DNA of 64,000 nucleotides from contig CAKQSB010000001.1 of assembly GCA_934271735.1 (NCBI GenBank), positions 1 through 64,000 of the forward strand, in the 5' to 3' direction. Below the pieces are notes generated by a model. The model was given only the letters and a program-made list of their open reading frames with translations. It was not told where the DNA came from and did no database searches. The stretch is from an uncultured Clostridia bacterium. Lineage in GTDB: Bacteria > Bacillota > Clostridia > Christensenellales > Borkfalkiaceae. Shown here in pieces: positions 15,866 through 22,833 of this stretch (position 1 is its first letter; the number at the start of each line of letters is the position of its first letter). Both the position numbers and the translations under genes were made by a program.

Positions 15866-16126
15866 AATCTACCTCTTTTTAATATTTGCCCGTATCGCCG
15901 ATAGCAAAGCGTTTGACGAGCCGTAACTCCGACCGCTTGTTAAAATGCGGCTTCGTTGCTCATCTATTAAGTTGTTTTATATGTAAAAGCCTTTTATCTT
16001 ATTCCGAGCATATCGCTCCGTGCGGAGAACTTCTCAAAGCGACGTCTTTCCTTTTACGTTCCTTACCGCCGTTCTTTTATTTGGCTGTTACATTCCGTTT
16101 TTTATCCCGCCATACCCGCCCGATTT
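15866..16126. other. Gap inside the leftward cluster
   Basis: About 260 bases with no usable ORF on the minus strand (only 4-7 codon frames). It contains small hairpins such as CTCCG-TG-CGGAG (16016-16027) and GAGC-ATATC-GCTC just before. It may separate early regulatory genes from the structural block. Confidence 0.5.
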
Positions 16127-16375
16127 TCAGTAGATATATTTTCTAGAATATATCGTACTCGGCAATCGCTTTCCGTTAATGTATCTGCGTCGCGAAAAAT
16201 ACGCTTCGTATTCCATATCACGAACAGTTGTCCGAGCATAGAACGTATCACGACTTAATACCGCGCTCATTCCTACCGAATCACACCCGATAGCAATTTC
16301 CTGTTTAACGATAAAATTTTTCGTTCGATACACGTTGTTCGCATTTCTTACAAATTCGGGTATTCCCTTCTTCAT
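16127..16375 (-). CDS. Small hypothetical protein
   Basis: An 82-residue Tyr/Arg-rich soluble protein of unknown family. Its ATG overlaps the previous gene's stop (ATGA) and uses the GGAGG inside that gene's last codons, so it is translationally coupled to it. No motif is visible. Confidence 0.65.
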   Translation of the reverse strand: MKKGIPEFVRNANNVYRTKNFIVKQEIAIGCDSVGMSAVLSRDTFYARTTVRDMEYEAYFSRRRYINGKRLPSTIYSRKYIY

Positions 16376-16683
16376 CTTGCGTAGCCTCCTTTTGAAATTT
16401 CTTTCTGTAAAAACAGCAACAGCCGTTTATTCAGCATCTGAACGTATTCGGGCGTATAACAAAGTTCTATCGAAAATCCTTCCTGCGTCAGGTTTCGTAT
16501 ATACAAACCGTTATACACGTCGTATAATTGCGGCGAAGCGCCGCGAACCATTTCGTTATACCGCCTTACCTTTTCCACGACTTTACAAGCGCCGACTTCT
16601 CGTCCCGCTTCGTCGAAAGCCTTCTTTCGCGTGTAGTAATATCTCACGTCTTTCAAATCATCTCTGATTTCGTCTAAATTCAT
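16372..16683 (-). CDS. Hypothetical helical protein, possibly regulatory
   Basis: A 103-residue mostly helical, charged protein. The pattern (DEIRDDLKDVRYYYTRKKAFDEA at the N-terminus, and a KVVEKVRRYNE segment) recalls the small late-gene activator families of Gram-positive phages (RinA/ArpU/DUF1492 type), but the likeness is weak. It lies directly after the sigma-like gene, 101 bases away, with GAGGTAAAAA before the ATG. A role in controlling the leftward operon is inferred from position. Confidence 0.6.
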   Translation of the reverse strand: MNLDEIRDDLKDVRYYYTRKKAFDEAGREVGACKVVEKVRRYNEMVRGASPQLYDVYNGLYIRNLTQEGFSIELCYTPEYVQMLNKRLLLFLQKEISKGGYAR

Positions 16684-16784
16684 TTTTTACCTCGTTTTGC
16701 CTACCTGAAGGGTTTTTTATTTACTCCTTCCACCTATTAGAAAAAAATCTACGGTTTGTTAGGTAGTTTTCAGAAAAAAATTTA

Positions 16785-17210
16785 TTATTTTTTTTCGAGA
16801 AGTTTTTTAAGCCGAGAATATATGCCGTCAATACGATTTTTTACCGACGTCCTATTTACGCCTTCTTCCCTCGCGATTTCCGATTGCGACATATTTTTAA
16901 CGAACAGTTTATATATTGTTCGTCTCTGTATAGGCGTTAATTCCGACATTGCTTCCTTTAATTTCTTAATCAACGCTTTTGTGTTCGCCTTACGCTCTTT
17001 TTCTTCAAAAATGCTTTCGATATCCGATTTTTCATCCGCCATATCGTGTCCGGCATCGACGATTTCATCTAAAGAGACCGTATGGTTCTTTTCGTTTGCC
17101 ATATTCCGCCACTCCCTGCGACACTCGTCACGATACTCTTTTGCCTGTTCGTCCGTTACTTCGACATATACTTTTTGTCCGTCTGCGTTCTTTACATAAA
17201 TCTTTACCAT
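16785..17210 (-). CDS. Sigma-70 region 4-like protein
   Basis: A 141-residue protein. Residues about 88-141 form a helix-turn-helix of the sigma-70 region 4 type: LTPIQRRTIYKLFVKNMSQS then EIAREEGVNRTSVKNRIDGI, the strand-recognition pattern of sigma r4 and of many phage and ICE regulators. The N-terminal part has a short beta segment (KIYVKNADGQKVYVEVTDEQ) and an acidic linker with VSLDEI; there is no region 2, so it cannot melt promoters alone. It probably steers host RNA polymerase to element promoters or binds DNA as a regulator. GGAGG lies before the ATG. A long structured leader with a terminator (17325-17390) sits upstream. Confidence 0.75.
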   Translation of the reverse strand: MVKIYVKNADGQKVYVEVTDEQAKEYRDECRREWRNMANEKNHTVSLDEIVDAGHDMADEKSDIESIFEEKERKANTKALIKKLKEAMSELTPIQRRTIYKLFVKNMSQSEIAREEGVNRTSVKNRIDGIYSRLKKLLEKK

Positions 17211-17498
17211 TTTTTGTCCTCCGACTTTGATTTTTTGTTTATAAAAATCGCTTGTCGGAAGACTTCGAAGTTTGCCCTACATTTTAGGGCTGACCTCTCA
17301 CGCTTGTTTAAGGCATAAAAAAAGACCGCCGACAAGCGAGATTTATCTATTAAGAATAATCTCGTTTATCGGCAGCCTCTCGTCTATACTTTCGGTTAAA
17401 CTTGCCGCGTTATTATGCAGTTTAAACAGGCTTTATAATTGTCGCTATTTCAGACCGACCTACTATGCCACATAACCTTTTATTAAATTGTTAATTTT
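17211..17498. promoter_or_regulatory. Structured leader with internal terminator
   Basis: Noncoding region between the zinc-ribbon genes and the sigma-like gene. On the minus strand it contains a long terminator hairpin (17325-17390). Further on come a GCCCTA/TAGGGC hairpin (17274-17290) and a CCGACAAGCGA segment (17245-17256) that can pair with the terminator's right arm. Two exclusive folds are therefore possible, as in attenuators. Confidence 0.5.
17325..17390 (-). terminator. Terminator/attenuator inside leftward operon
   Basis: On the minus strand, a 16-bp stem (GCCGATAAACGAGATT against AATCTCGCTTGTCGGC, one mismatch and G-U pairs) encloses an AT-rich loop and is followed by GGTCTTTTTTT. 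It should stop most transcripts after the zinc-ribbon genes unless countered. Confidence 0.7.
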
Positions 17499-17711
17499 CT
17501 AATCGTCGGTAAACAACAAAACCTGCCCTTCGGGAGCATACGTTTTACTGCTTACACACCTTCTGCTCGATACTTCCGCATCGGTTTTCGCACCGCAATG
17601 CGGACATTTTAAATGAATTTTTCCGTTATCGTCCATCCAAGCATAGGATGGTTTCAGACAGTTTCCGCACCCAAACGTGACGTATCTGCCTTGAAATTTT
17701 TGTTTTGCCAA
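17499..17711 (-). CDS. Small zinc-ribbon protein
   Basis: A 70-residue protein with two Cys pairs, CGNC at about 15-18 and CPHC at about 36-39, forming a treble-clef/zinc-ribbon, followed by a basic SSRRC segment. The start is a TTG at 17711 with GAGGTG 6 bases upstream. It overlaps the 3' part of the preceding zinc-ribbon gene by 58 bases in another frame. Small zinc ribbons of this kind bind nucleic acid or act as transcription co-factors; the exact role is unknown. Confidence 0.6.
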   Translation of the reverse strand: MAKQKFQGRYVTFGCGNCLKPSYAWMDDNGKIHLKCPHCGAKTDAEVSSRRCVSSKTYAPEGQVLLFTDD

Positions 17712-17914
17712 CCAATCACCTCTATACCGTTTTCATTTTCATCCGCAGGCATATATATTCCTTTGAGTTTTCCGGTTATCGTTCGGCGATAAGTTATTTC
17801 CGCGCCGCAGTGTGGGCAAATTATTTTCTTTTGCCACAACTGAAATTTGCCGTATTCCACCTTTCCGCTACAAAGCCCGCAATAATACCATGTAAATTTG
17901 TTCTTTTTCTGCAT
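17654..17914 (-). CDS. Zinc-ribbon protein, first gene of leftward operon
   Basis: An 86-residue protein with CGLC (about 12-15) and CPHC (about 33-36) forming a zinc ribbon, then a basic segment (YRRTITGKLKG). It is the promoter-proximal gene of the leftward operon, placed behind the LexA-type box, with GGAGG about 12 bases before the ATG. The two adjacent zinc-ribbon genes look like duplicates that have diverged. As the first SOS-released product it may be a regulator of the switch to replication, but no direct evidence is seen. Confidence 0.65.
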   Translation of the reverse strand: MQKKNKFTWYYCGLCSGKVEYGKFQLWQKKIICPHCGAEITYRRTITGKLKGIYMPADENENGIEVIGWQNKNFKADTSRLGAETV

Positions 17915-17952
17915 ATTTTTTGATAAACCTCCTTACGTTCAAGCAATCAACC

Positions 17953-17966
17953 CGAACATTTGTTCG
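17953..17966. promoter_or_regulatory. LexA-type SOS box over the leftward start point
   Basis: CGAACATTTGTTCG is a perfect GAAC-N4-GTTC palindrome. Read on the minus strand (CGAACAAATGTTCG) it fits the known Gram-positive LexA/DinR consensus CGAACRNRYGTTYC closely. It lies 6-20 bases downstream of the -10 element, so bound LexA would block the transcription start. Confidence 0.8.
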
Positions 17967-17972
17967 TATTGT

Positions 17973-18001
17973 ATTTTAACATATTTTATATATAACTTCA
18001 A
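17973..18001 (-). promoter_or_regulatory. Promoter of the leftward operon
   Basis: On the minus strand, TTGAAG (18001-17996) and TAAAAT (17978-17973) are separated by 17 bases. The predicted start near 17966 falls at the edge of the SOS box. The leader to the first ATG is about 50 bases. Confidence 0.75.
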
Positions 18002-18004
18002 CCT

Positions 18005-18032
18005 GTTCACTTCCATATTTATGGCAGTGAAC
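18005..18032. promoter_or_regulatory. 28-bp inverted repeat just upstream of -35
   Basis: GTTCACT-T-CCATA-TT-TATGG-C-AGTGAAC: both arms match over 12 of 13 positions. It abuts the -35 element of the leftward promoter, the usual place for an activator or an element-coded repressor. The protein that binds it is unknown; the WYL regulator next door is one candidate. Confidence 0.7.
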
Positions 18033-18049
18033 AAACTATTTTTTGCAAT

Positions 18050-18079
18050 AAAAAAACGCAAAGGTTTTACCCTCTGCGT
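18050..18079 (-). terminator. Terminator of the WYL regulator gene
   Basis: On the minus strand ACGCAGAGG pairs with CCTTTGCGT (one G-U) and is followed by TTTTTTT. It insulates the leftward operon from the upstream gene. Confidence 0.75.
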
Positions 18080-18088
18080 ACCTCTTTT

Positions 18089-19057
18089 TTAATAGTTTTC
18101 TTTTATTGCATTTACGAAATCGTTGAATCTTTTTACAACTTCTTCAGGCTCTGTTATTTTGACTTTCCCGAGCGTTCCCGTTACCCACAAGAAAAACGGT
18201 TTACTCGGCTGAATTGTCACCGTGGCTTCGTATGTACCCGAATTTTCTTTAATTTCAACCTTTTCGCCGAATTTATCGAATATGCTCGTTATCATTTCTT
18301 CGCCGAAAGCAAGCGTTACGTTTTTTATTTCGCCGCTATACATAGAAAACACTATTTTTCTGTATCTTTCGGAATCGAAATCCGAGTATTCCGAATGAAA
18401 TTCCCTCTCGTTCGACTCATTCTCCACCGAATCGATTTTGTCCAGCCGATACGTTACTGGTTCGGAATGCCCGTTATTAAAACTCAAAAGATAATAATTA
18501 TCTTTATCCCAGACCATAGCGAGCGGATTTGAAACATATCTCTTTCCGTTTTTACGATAAACTTTATCGTGCTTCGCGTTGTAATCGAAATACTTGAACG
18601 AAATCTGCTTGTTTTCGTTTATCGCCCGTTCGATTTTGTCTATGTTATATAGAATAGACGTATTGCCCTTTTTATCGTCGGAAAACGAAACGACGCTTTT
18701 GCGAATATTTTCAGCCTGATGATTTCCAAGCGTTCCGCACAGTTTTTCGGTTATGTCTTTTTTTCGTTTATCCGTAAGTTTAGAAGATTTCACCACGTCG
18801 GTAAGCATAACAATTTCGGCAATGTCGAACGGTCTGTTTACGACGTAATAATAATGGTATCTTTTCTTATACGACAATACTTCATATCCGTAATCATTAA
18901 GTGTTTTTATATCTTCGGCTACCACTTTTCTGATTACGGATATACCCTTTTCTTTTAACGCCGCTATGATTTCATCGGTATTCATAGCGTGTTCTTCGTC
19001 GGTATATTTACACAGAATATCCCATAAAATAAGCAGTTTTATCTTATTCGATTCCAT
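18089..19057 (-). CDS. WYL-domain transcriptional regulator
   Basis: A 322-residue regulator. An N-terminal winged helix (about 1-70: LLILWDILCKYTDEEHAMNT, then EIIAALKEKGISVIRKVVAEDI) binds DNA. A WYL domain follows (about 140-225, with QISFKYFDYN and the KRYVSNPLAMVWDKDNYYLLS strands) and then the WCX C-terminal extension. WYL domains sense ligands, often single-stranded nucleic acid or nucleotides, and such regulators are common beside phage-defence and mobile loci (family knowledge). AAAGGTTAAAA lies before the ATG. Its position just upstream of the SOS-controlled operon suggests it may control it, but it could equally be a chromosomal regulator bordering the element. Confidence 0.85.
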   Translation of the reverse strand: MESNKIKLLILWDILCKYTDEEHAMNTDEIIAALKEKGISVIRKVVAEDIKTLNDYGYEVLSYKKRYHYYYVVNRPFDIAEIVMLTDVVKSSKLTDKRKKDITEKLCGTLGNHQAENIRKSVVSFSDDKKGNTSILYNIDKIERAINENKQISFKYFDYNAKHDKVYRKNGKRYVSNPLAMVWDKDNYYLLSFNNGHSEPVTYRLDKIDSVENESNEREFHSEYSDFDSERYRKIVFSMYSGEIKNVTLAFGEEMITSIFDKFGEKVEIKENSGTYEATVTIQPSKPFFLWVTGTLGKVKITEPEEVVKRFNDFVNAIKENY

Positions 19058-19100
19058 TTTTAACCTTTATTTTTTCAAATGTAAGCAATGGGCTATCTCG

Positions 19101-19272
19101 CTATAATTTTCTTATATGTTTAGGAAAATCCCCCGCCATCATAAGCAGATGCCGTACCGTTATTTTCTTTTTCGGAGAAACTTTTACCCCGATTCTTTCA
19201 GTGGTCTGACGTAACAATTTTTTTTTCAGTAACAGATCTATCGAATAAAACCTACTAAAAGCATTACTTTTT
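19101..19272 (-). pseudogene. Remnant of a serine hydrolase (beta-lactamase fold) gene
   Basis: A minus-strand frame with no start of its own reads ...RFYSIDLLLKKKLLRQ..., then KKKITVRHLLMMAGDF and stops at 19101-19103. The ITVRHLLxMxG segment is a hallmark of the penicillin-binding/class C beta-lactamase-like serine hydrolases, in which it lies shortly after the SxxK motif. Everything before and after this 57-residue piece is missing. It abuts the stop of the glycosidase gene, so a deletion joined the two. Confidence 0.55.
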
Positions 19273-20325
19273 TCATACTTGTTTTCTCTCTAATTTTATT
19301 CCTACGACGTAGGTCGAGCCTTTGAAGGTATACGGATTTTCTCCGTCGCCGCTCGCGCAGAAAAGATAAATCGGCTCGCCGTTTTCGTCGAAAAGTATCG
19401 ACGGACGTTCCAAGTTGCACTGCGTTGTTTTCCTTACGTCATCCCATACGAGATTTCTCGAATACACTTTCGGATTTTCGGATATTTCAAAGTGAATGCA
19501 ATCGTCGCTTTCGGCGTAAAATCCCGCGCCCCATTCGCCCGTTATGCCGCTGTCGCCGTTTTTAGAATCGTCCTTTGCAAGCATGCAGAACTTTTTTCTT
19601 TTATCGTCGTACCATAAAAACAGGTCTTCCATATGCTTGTCGGTATCGGCAAATTCGAGTATCGGATTTTCGGTAAGCCTTTCAAACTTCCCGTCGGGCT
19701 TATCCGCAACGGCAACGCCTAACTGCAAGGGTTTTCCGAACGCTCTTCTCGACTTGTATATCATATATGTTTTACCGCTCGGAAGTATCGCGACCGACGG
19801 ATTCGTCGTTATCGTACAGTCCCAATGCGAGCAATCGCGAGGCTCTAAAAGCGGCTCGTCGCGACGGATAAATTCTCCTTCGACGTCATTCGCAACGGCT
19901 ACGCCTATGCGCTTTCTGTTCCACGTCTCTAAAGCATAATGTTCGTCTATAAGTCGATAATCGCCCGGAATATCACCGCCATAGGTCGTTCCCATATAGT
20001 AGAGATAATACTTCCCGTTCCAATATTTTATACAAGTATTATGAGTGTTCATTCCGTCGAAATATTGTCTGCCTCTGCGCGGCAGAACCACGCCGTCGAA
20101 CTCGAATTTTCCGTCGGGGGTATCCGCTTTGAAACGGCATATTTCGCTATTGAAAAGCCAGTTCCAACCGAAGCCTATATTCTCTTTCCAGCGAGACGCA
20201 AACATATAATATTTTCCGTTCGCCTTTATAACAGAAGAATCCCAGACGTAATAACCGTTTTCTTTCAATGCGATATGCGCTTTGCCTGTTTTATAAATAA
20301 AATTATCCATTGTTTTTATATCCAT
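19273..20325 (-). CDS. Five-bladed beta-propeller glycoside hydrolase (GH43/GH117-like)
   Basis: A 350-residue cytosolic protein with no signal peptide. The repeated YYMFASRW, KYYLYYMG and TYMIYKSRRAFGKPLQLGVA blades are typical of five-bladed-propeller glycosidases (GH43, GH117 and relatives). The conserved acid before the SSV motif (YVWDSSVIKANGKYYMF), the DCSHWDCTITTNPSV motif and the EDLFLW motif supply the probable acidic active-site residues. It overlaps the GH38 gene by 10 bases and is the last gene of the operon, so it probably finishes breakdown of imported mannose- or fucose-containing glycans. The family number is uncertain. One TATAAGTCGAT word lies inside. A second in-frame ATG 15 bases downstream could be the start. 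Confidence 0.75.
   Translation of the reverse strand: MDIKTMDNFIYKTGKAHIALKENGYYVWDSSVIKANGKYYMFASRWKENIGFGWNWLFNSEICRFKADTPDGKFEFDGVVLPRRGRQYFDGMNTHNTCIKYWNGKYYLYYMGTTYGGDIPGDYRLIDEHYALETWNRKRIGVAVANDVEGEFIRRDEPLLEPRDCSHWDCTITTNPSVAILPSGKTYMIYKSRRAFGKPLQLGVAVADKPDGKFERLTENPILEFADTDKHMEDLFLWYDDKRKKFCMLAKDDSKNGDSGITGEWGAGFYAESDDCIHFEISENPKVYSRNLVWDDVRKTTQCNLERPSILFDENGEPIYLFCASGDGENPYTFKGSTYVVGIKLERKQV
19948..19958 (+). repeat. TATAAGTCGAT word, copy 8
   Basis: In the propeller glycosidase gene, coding frame CGA.CTT.ATA (RLI). This shows that the word also occurs outside the mobile element. Confidence 0.85.
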
Positions 20326-22742
20326 ACGGAAGATTCTTTGAAGATTTTGCCGTCAAAGATAACCGTTTTAACTTCGTATTTTCCGAATAAAAAACTCGCT
20401 TTTACGTTTCCGCAGGCGATTTCGCAATTTATCGGATAAGCCGAATTATTGAAAAGCCGCAATTCGTAACTTTCGCCTACTGCCCTGCACGCAGAAAGCG
20501 AAATCGTTTTATTACTTAAAACAAACGCTTTTGCTTCTTCCTTTTTACCGTTCGGGTAGTAATTCAACCCCTCTTTTTTCGAGGTGAATTCAAGGGCGGC
20601 GTTCTCAATTTCCGAAATTTTGCAGTAACCTATCCTGAAATTAAAGGTATGCTCTCCGCTTTCGACAAAAGGAATATACCTGTCCTTTTCGAGAAGCGGT
20701 CTGTCGCCGATAGGGTGCGCGCAATAAGCCACGCCTCGAAGAAGAGTTATATAAAAATCGTCGCCGTCCATCGAAAAACCGTAAACGCCGTCGTTGGCGA
20801 TATACATCGCGTTTTCGCAGTCCGTTACGGCAACGAACCTCTGCGCGGTTATCTCCTTGCCGTCCTTCGCGAACTCGTCCGAAGCGTAAGGAATCTGCCC
20901 GATAAACTTGCCTTTAAGAGCAACCGGCACGCGAAGTTTCAAAGCCTTATCCTTTTCGCTCCATAAAACGTTTACCGCTACGTCGACATAAGGCAATTCC
21001 TTATAAATTTTATAACTTACCCGAACGAAACTGCTTCCGCCCTCATAAAGGCTTTCGACTTCGGTTAAAACGTCGCCGTTTTCTATAACGTTCACATTTT
21101 CAAGCCCCGCAAACAATCCTTTTTTGCAATCGGACAAAATCATATCCTCGGGCTTATCGCCTATTCTCTCCATATCCCAGCCCCACGGGTCGGGGTAATC
21201 GTTAAAAATGACGGGGCGGAACGCTTCGCCTTTCAATAAATTGTTTTCTTTAACCGAAAACTCCGTCATGCAACCCAACGATTTTTCCACGATAATCGAC
21301 TTATAGGCAGACTTTTCGATTATATTGCCGCTCGGTTTTTCAAAGAAAACCTTAGGCTCTTTTTTGATCGTAACGTCGAAACGGGCAATGCCGAACGCAG
21401 GCAGATCGCCATAAATCGCAAGGCGTTTTCTGCGGTCGTAATTTATATTCACGCTCTCTTTTATAACCTGACTTTTTACTACCTTACCGTTTTGTTTAAC
21501 CGTTACCGAATATTGCTCCGTGTCCGAAGCGAGCGAATCGAGAACAAGAAATTCCGCTTCGACGACGGCTTTCCTGTTAAACGGCAACGAGTTGAATACG
21601 AAAATCGGAAATTCGCCCTCTTCCGCCTTATTTTCATGTTCGAGACAGGCAAAAAACGCCTTGTCGTACACTTTTTTGAGCATAGTCAAAGCCGAACCCG
21701 CCATTTCGAGCGAAGTTTTTTCCGCGGCTCGGCAGACCGTTCCCGCAAGCAGATCGTGAAACTGAAACTTTGCAAGGATTTTTTGAGCCTCGTTAAACAG
21801 ATTTTCGTCGATTTCGGTTATATAACCGTTGAGTTTTGCGAACGCGCAGAGTTTTTCGGTTTCAAAAAGCGCGGTTTCGAGTTCTGCGTTCTTCTTTTTT
21901 ACTCTGCTCATCGACGAATAACACCCGACAAGGCATGGTTGCATCGATTTATCGAACTTCTCTTTAAATTCGGCTTCGGCAAAGAAATTTTCGGGAGTCG
22001 AATGTTTTATTTCGACGTTTTCACCGTTTATTTCGGCAGCCGCAATCATATCGGAAACGTCTTTTAAATCCTTTCTCGACGGGTTTCCGCCGTGATTTCC
22101 CACGCCCCAGAGAGCCGCGCCGACGGTTTTTCCTTTATATATCGCGGCTTTTCTTTCGATATCGGCTTTCGCCGTTCCGAAACCCGAACTATAAAGACTT
22201 ATATCGTCTATTCTCGCAACTTTAATCTTGCTTCCGTCTTTCCCGAACCACATAAATTCGCTATCCGGAAGTTTTGCCATCCCCTTTTTCCACCAACTCA
22301 TCGGACGGCAACACAAATATCCCTCGTAGCCCGTTTTTCCGAGAATCTGAACAAGCCCCACGGAATGTCCGAAACTATCAAAATTTACGGCAACCGTCGG
22401 GCGCGCGCCGAATTTTTCGGCAAAATACTTCCGCCCGCATTCTATCTGACGGACGAACGCCTCGCCGGACGGAAGATTACAGTCGGGCTGAAGATACCAG
22501 CCGCCCATAATTTTCCATTTGCCGATTTTTACGAGTTCCTGTATTTTTTTGAATAACTCAGGATCGTATTCCTCGATATATTCGTACAAAAGGGCTTCGT
22601 TATGGCAAAAGACGTAATCGAATTCGTCGCAGAATTTCGCCGCCTGACGAAAAGTGGATATCGCGCTCGCCGCGCCTTCCTGCCAATCCCACATCCACAC
22701 GGGATCTAAATGAGAGTTGCATATCAGATGGAGTGTTTTCAT
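20316..22742 (-). CDS. Alpha-mannosidase, GH38
   Basis: An 808-residue cytosolic GH38 enzyme that removes alpha-linked mannose. The N-terminal (beta/alpha)7 domain carries the zinc-binding HLDPVWMWDWQEG motif (His and Asp ligands), then GGWYLQPDCNLPSGEAFVRQ, and NFDSFGHS with the probable catalytic Asp. A central helical bundle and C-terminal beta domains follow (for example FNSLPFNRKAVVEAEF and YEGGSSFVRVSYKI). The start at 22742 is chosen for GAGGATAAAC just upstream; an earlier frame start at 22790 has no ribosome site. It sits with an ABC importer, supporting use of mannosides or N-glycan fragments. One TATAAGTCGAT word is in the gene. Confidence 0.9.
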   Translation of the reverse strand: MKTLHLICNSHLDPVWMWDWQEGAASAISTFRQAAKFCDEFDYVFCHNEALLYEYIEEYDPELFKKIQELVKIGKWKIMGGWYLQPDCNLPSGEAFVRQIECGRKYFAEKFGARPTVAVNFDSFGHSVGLVQILGKTGYEGYLCCRPMSWWKKGMAKLPDSEFMWFGKDGSKIKVARIDDISLYSSGFGTAKADIERKAAIYKGKTVGAALWGVGNHGGNPSRKDLKDVSDMIAAAEINGENVEIKHSTPENFFAEAEFKEKFDKSMQPCLVGCYSSMSRVKKKNAELETALFETEKLCAFAKLNGYITEIDENLFNEAQKILAKFQFHDLLAGTVCRAAEKTSLEMAGSALTMLKKVYDKAFFACLEHENKAEEGEFPIFVFNSLPFNRKAVVEAEFLVLDSLASDTEQYSVTVKQNGKVVKSQVIKESVNINYDRRKRLAIYGDLPAFGIARFDVTIKKEPKVFFEKPSGNIIEKSAYKSIIVEKSLGCMTEFSVKENNLLKGEAFRPVIFNDYPDPWGWDMERIGDKPEDMILSDCKKGLFAGLENVNVIENGDVLTEVESLYEGGSSFVRVSYKIYKELPYVDVAVNVLWSEKDKALKLRVPVALKGKFIGQIPYASDEFAKDGKEITAQRFVAVTDCENAMYIANDGVYGFSMDGDDFYITLLRGVAYCAHPIGDRPLLEKDRYIPFVESGEHTFNFRIGYCKISEIENAALEFTSKKEGLNYYPNGKKEEAKAFVLSNKTISLSACRAVGESYELRLFNNSAYPINCEIACGNVKASFLFGKYEVKTVIFDGKIFKESSVWI
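21295..21305 (-). repeat. TATAAGTCGAT word, copy 9
   Basis: In the GH38 gene on the coding strand (TAT.AAG.TCG, encoding YKS), opposite to the orientation seen in the element genes. Confidence 0.85.
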
Positions 22743-22833
22743 GTTTATCCTCAGAATACGAAAAGGAGAACCGATCGCCTTTTTTGACAAAAACGCGCCC
22801 GGCTCCGCCTTTTCGGTTATTTATTATCCGGTT

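Noticed and set aside
1245..17984. 13-base direct repeat TATTTTAACATAT at 1245 and 17972 as element attachment sites
   Set aside because: Dozens of 13-base matches are expected by chance in 64 kb of AT-rich DNA, and the right copy includes the -10 box of the leftward promoter. No longer match flanks it.
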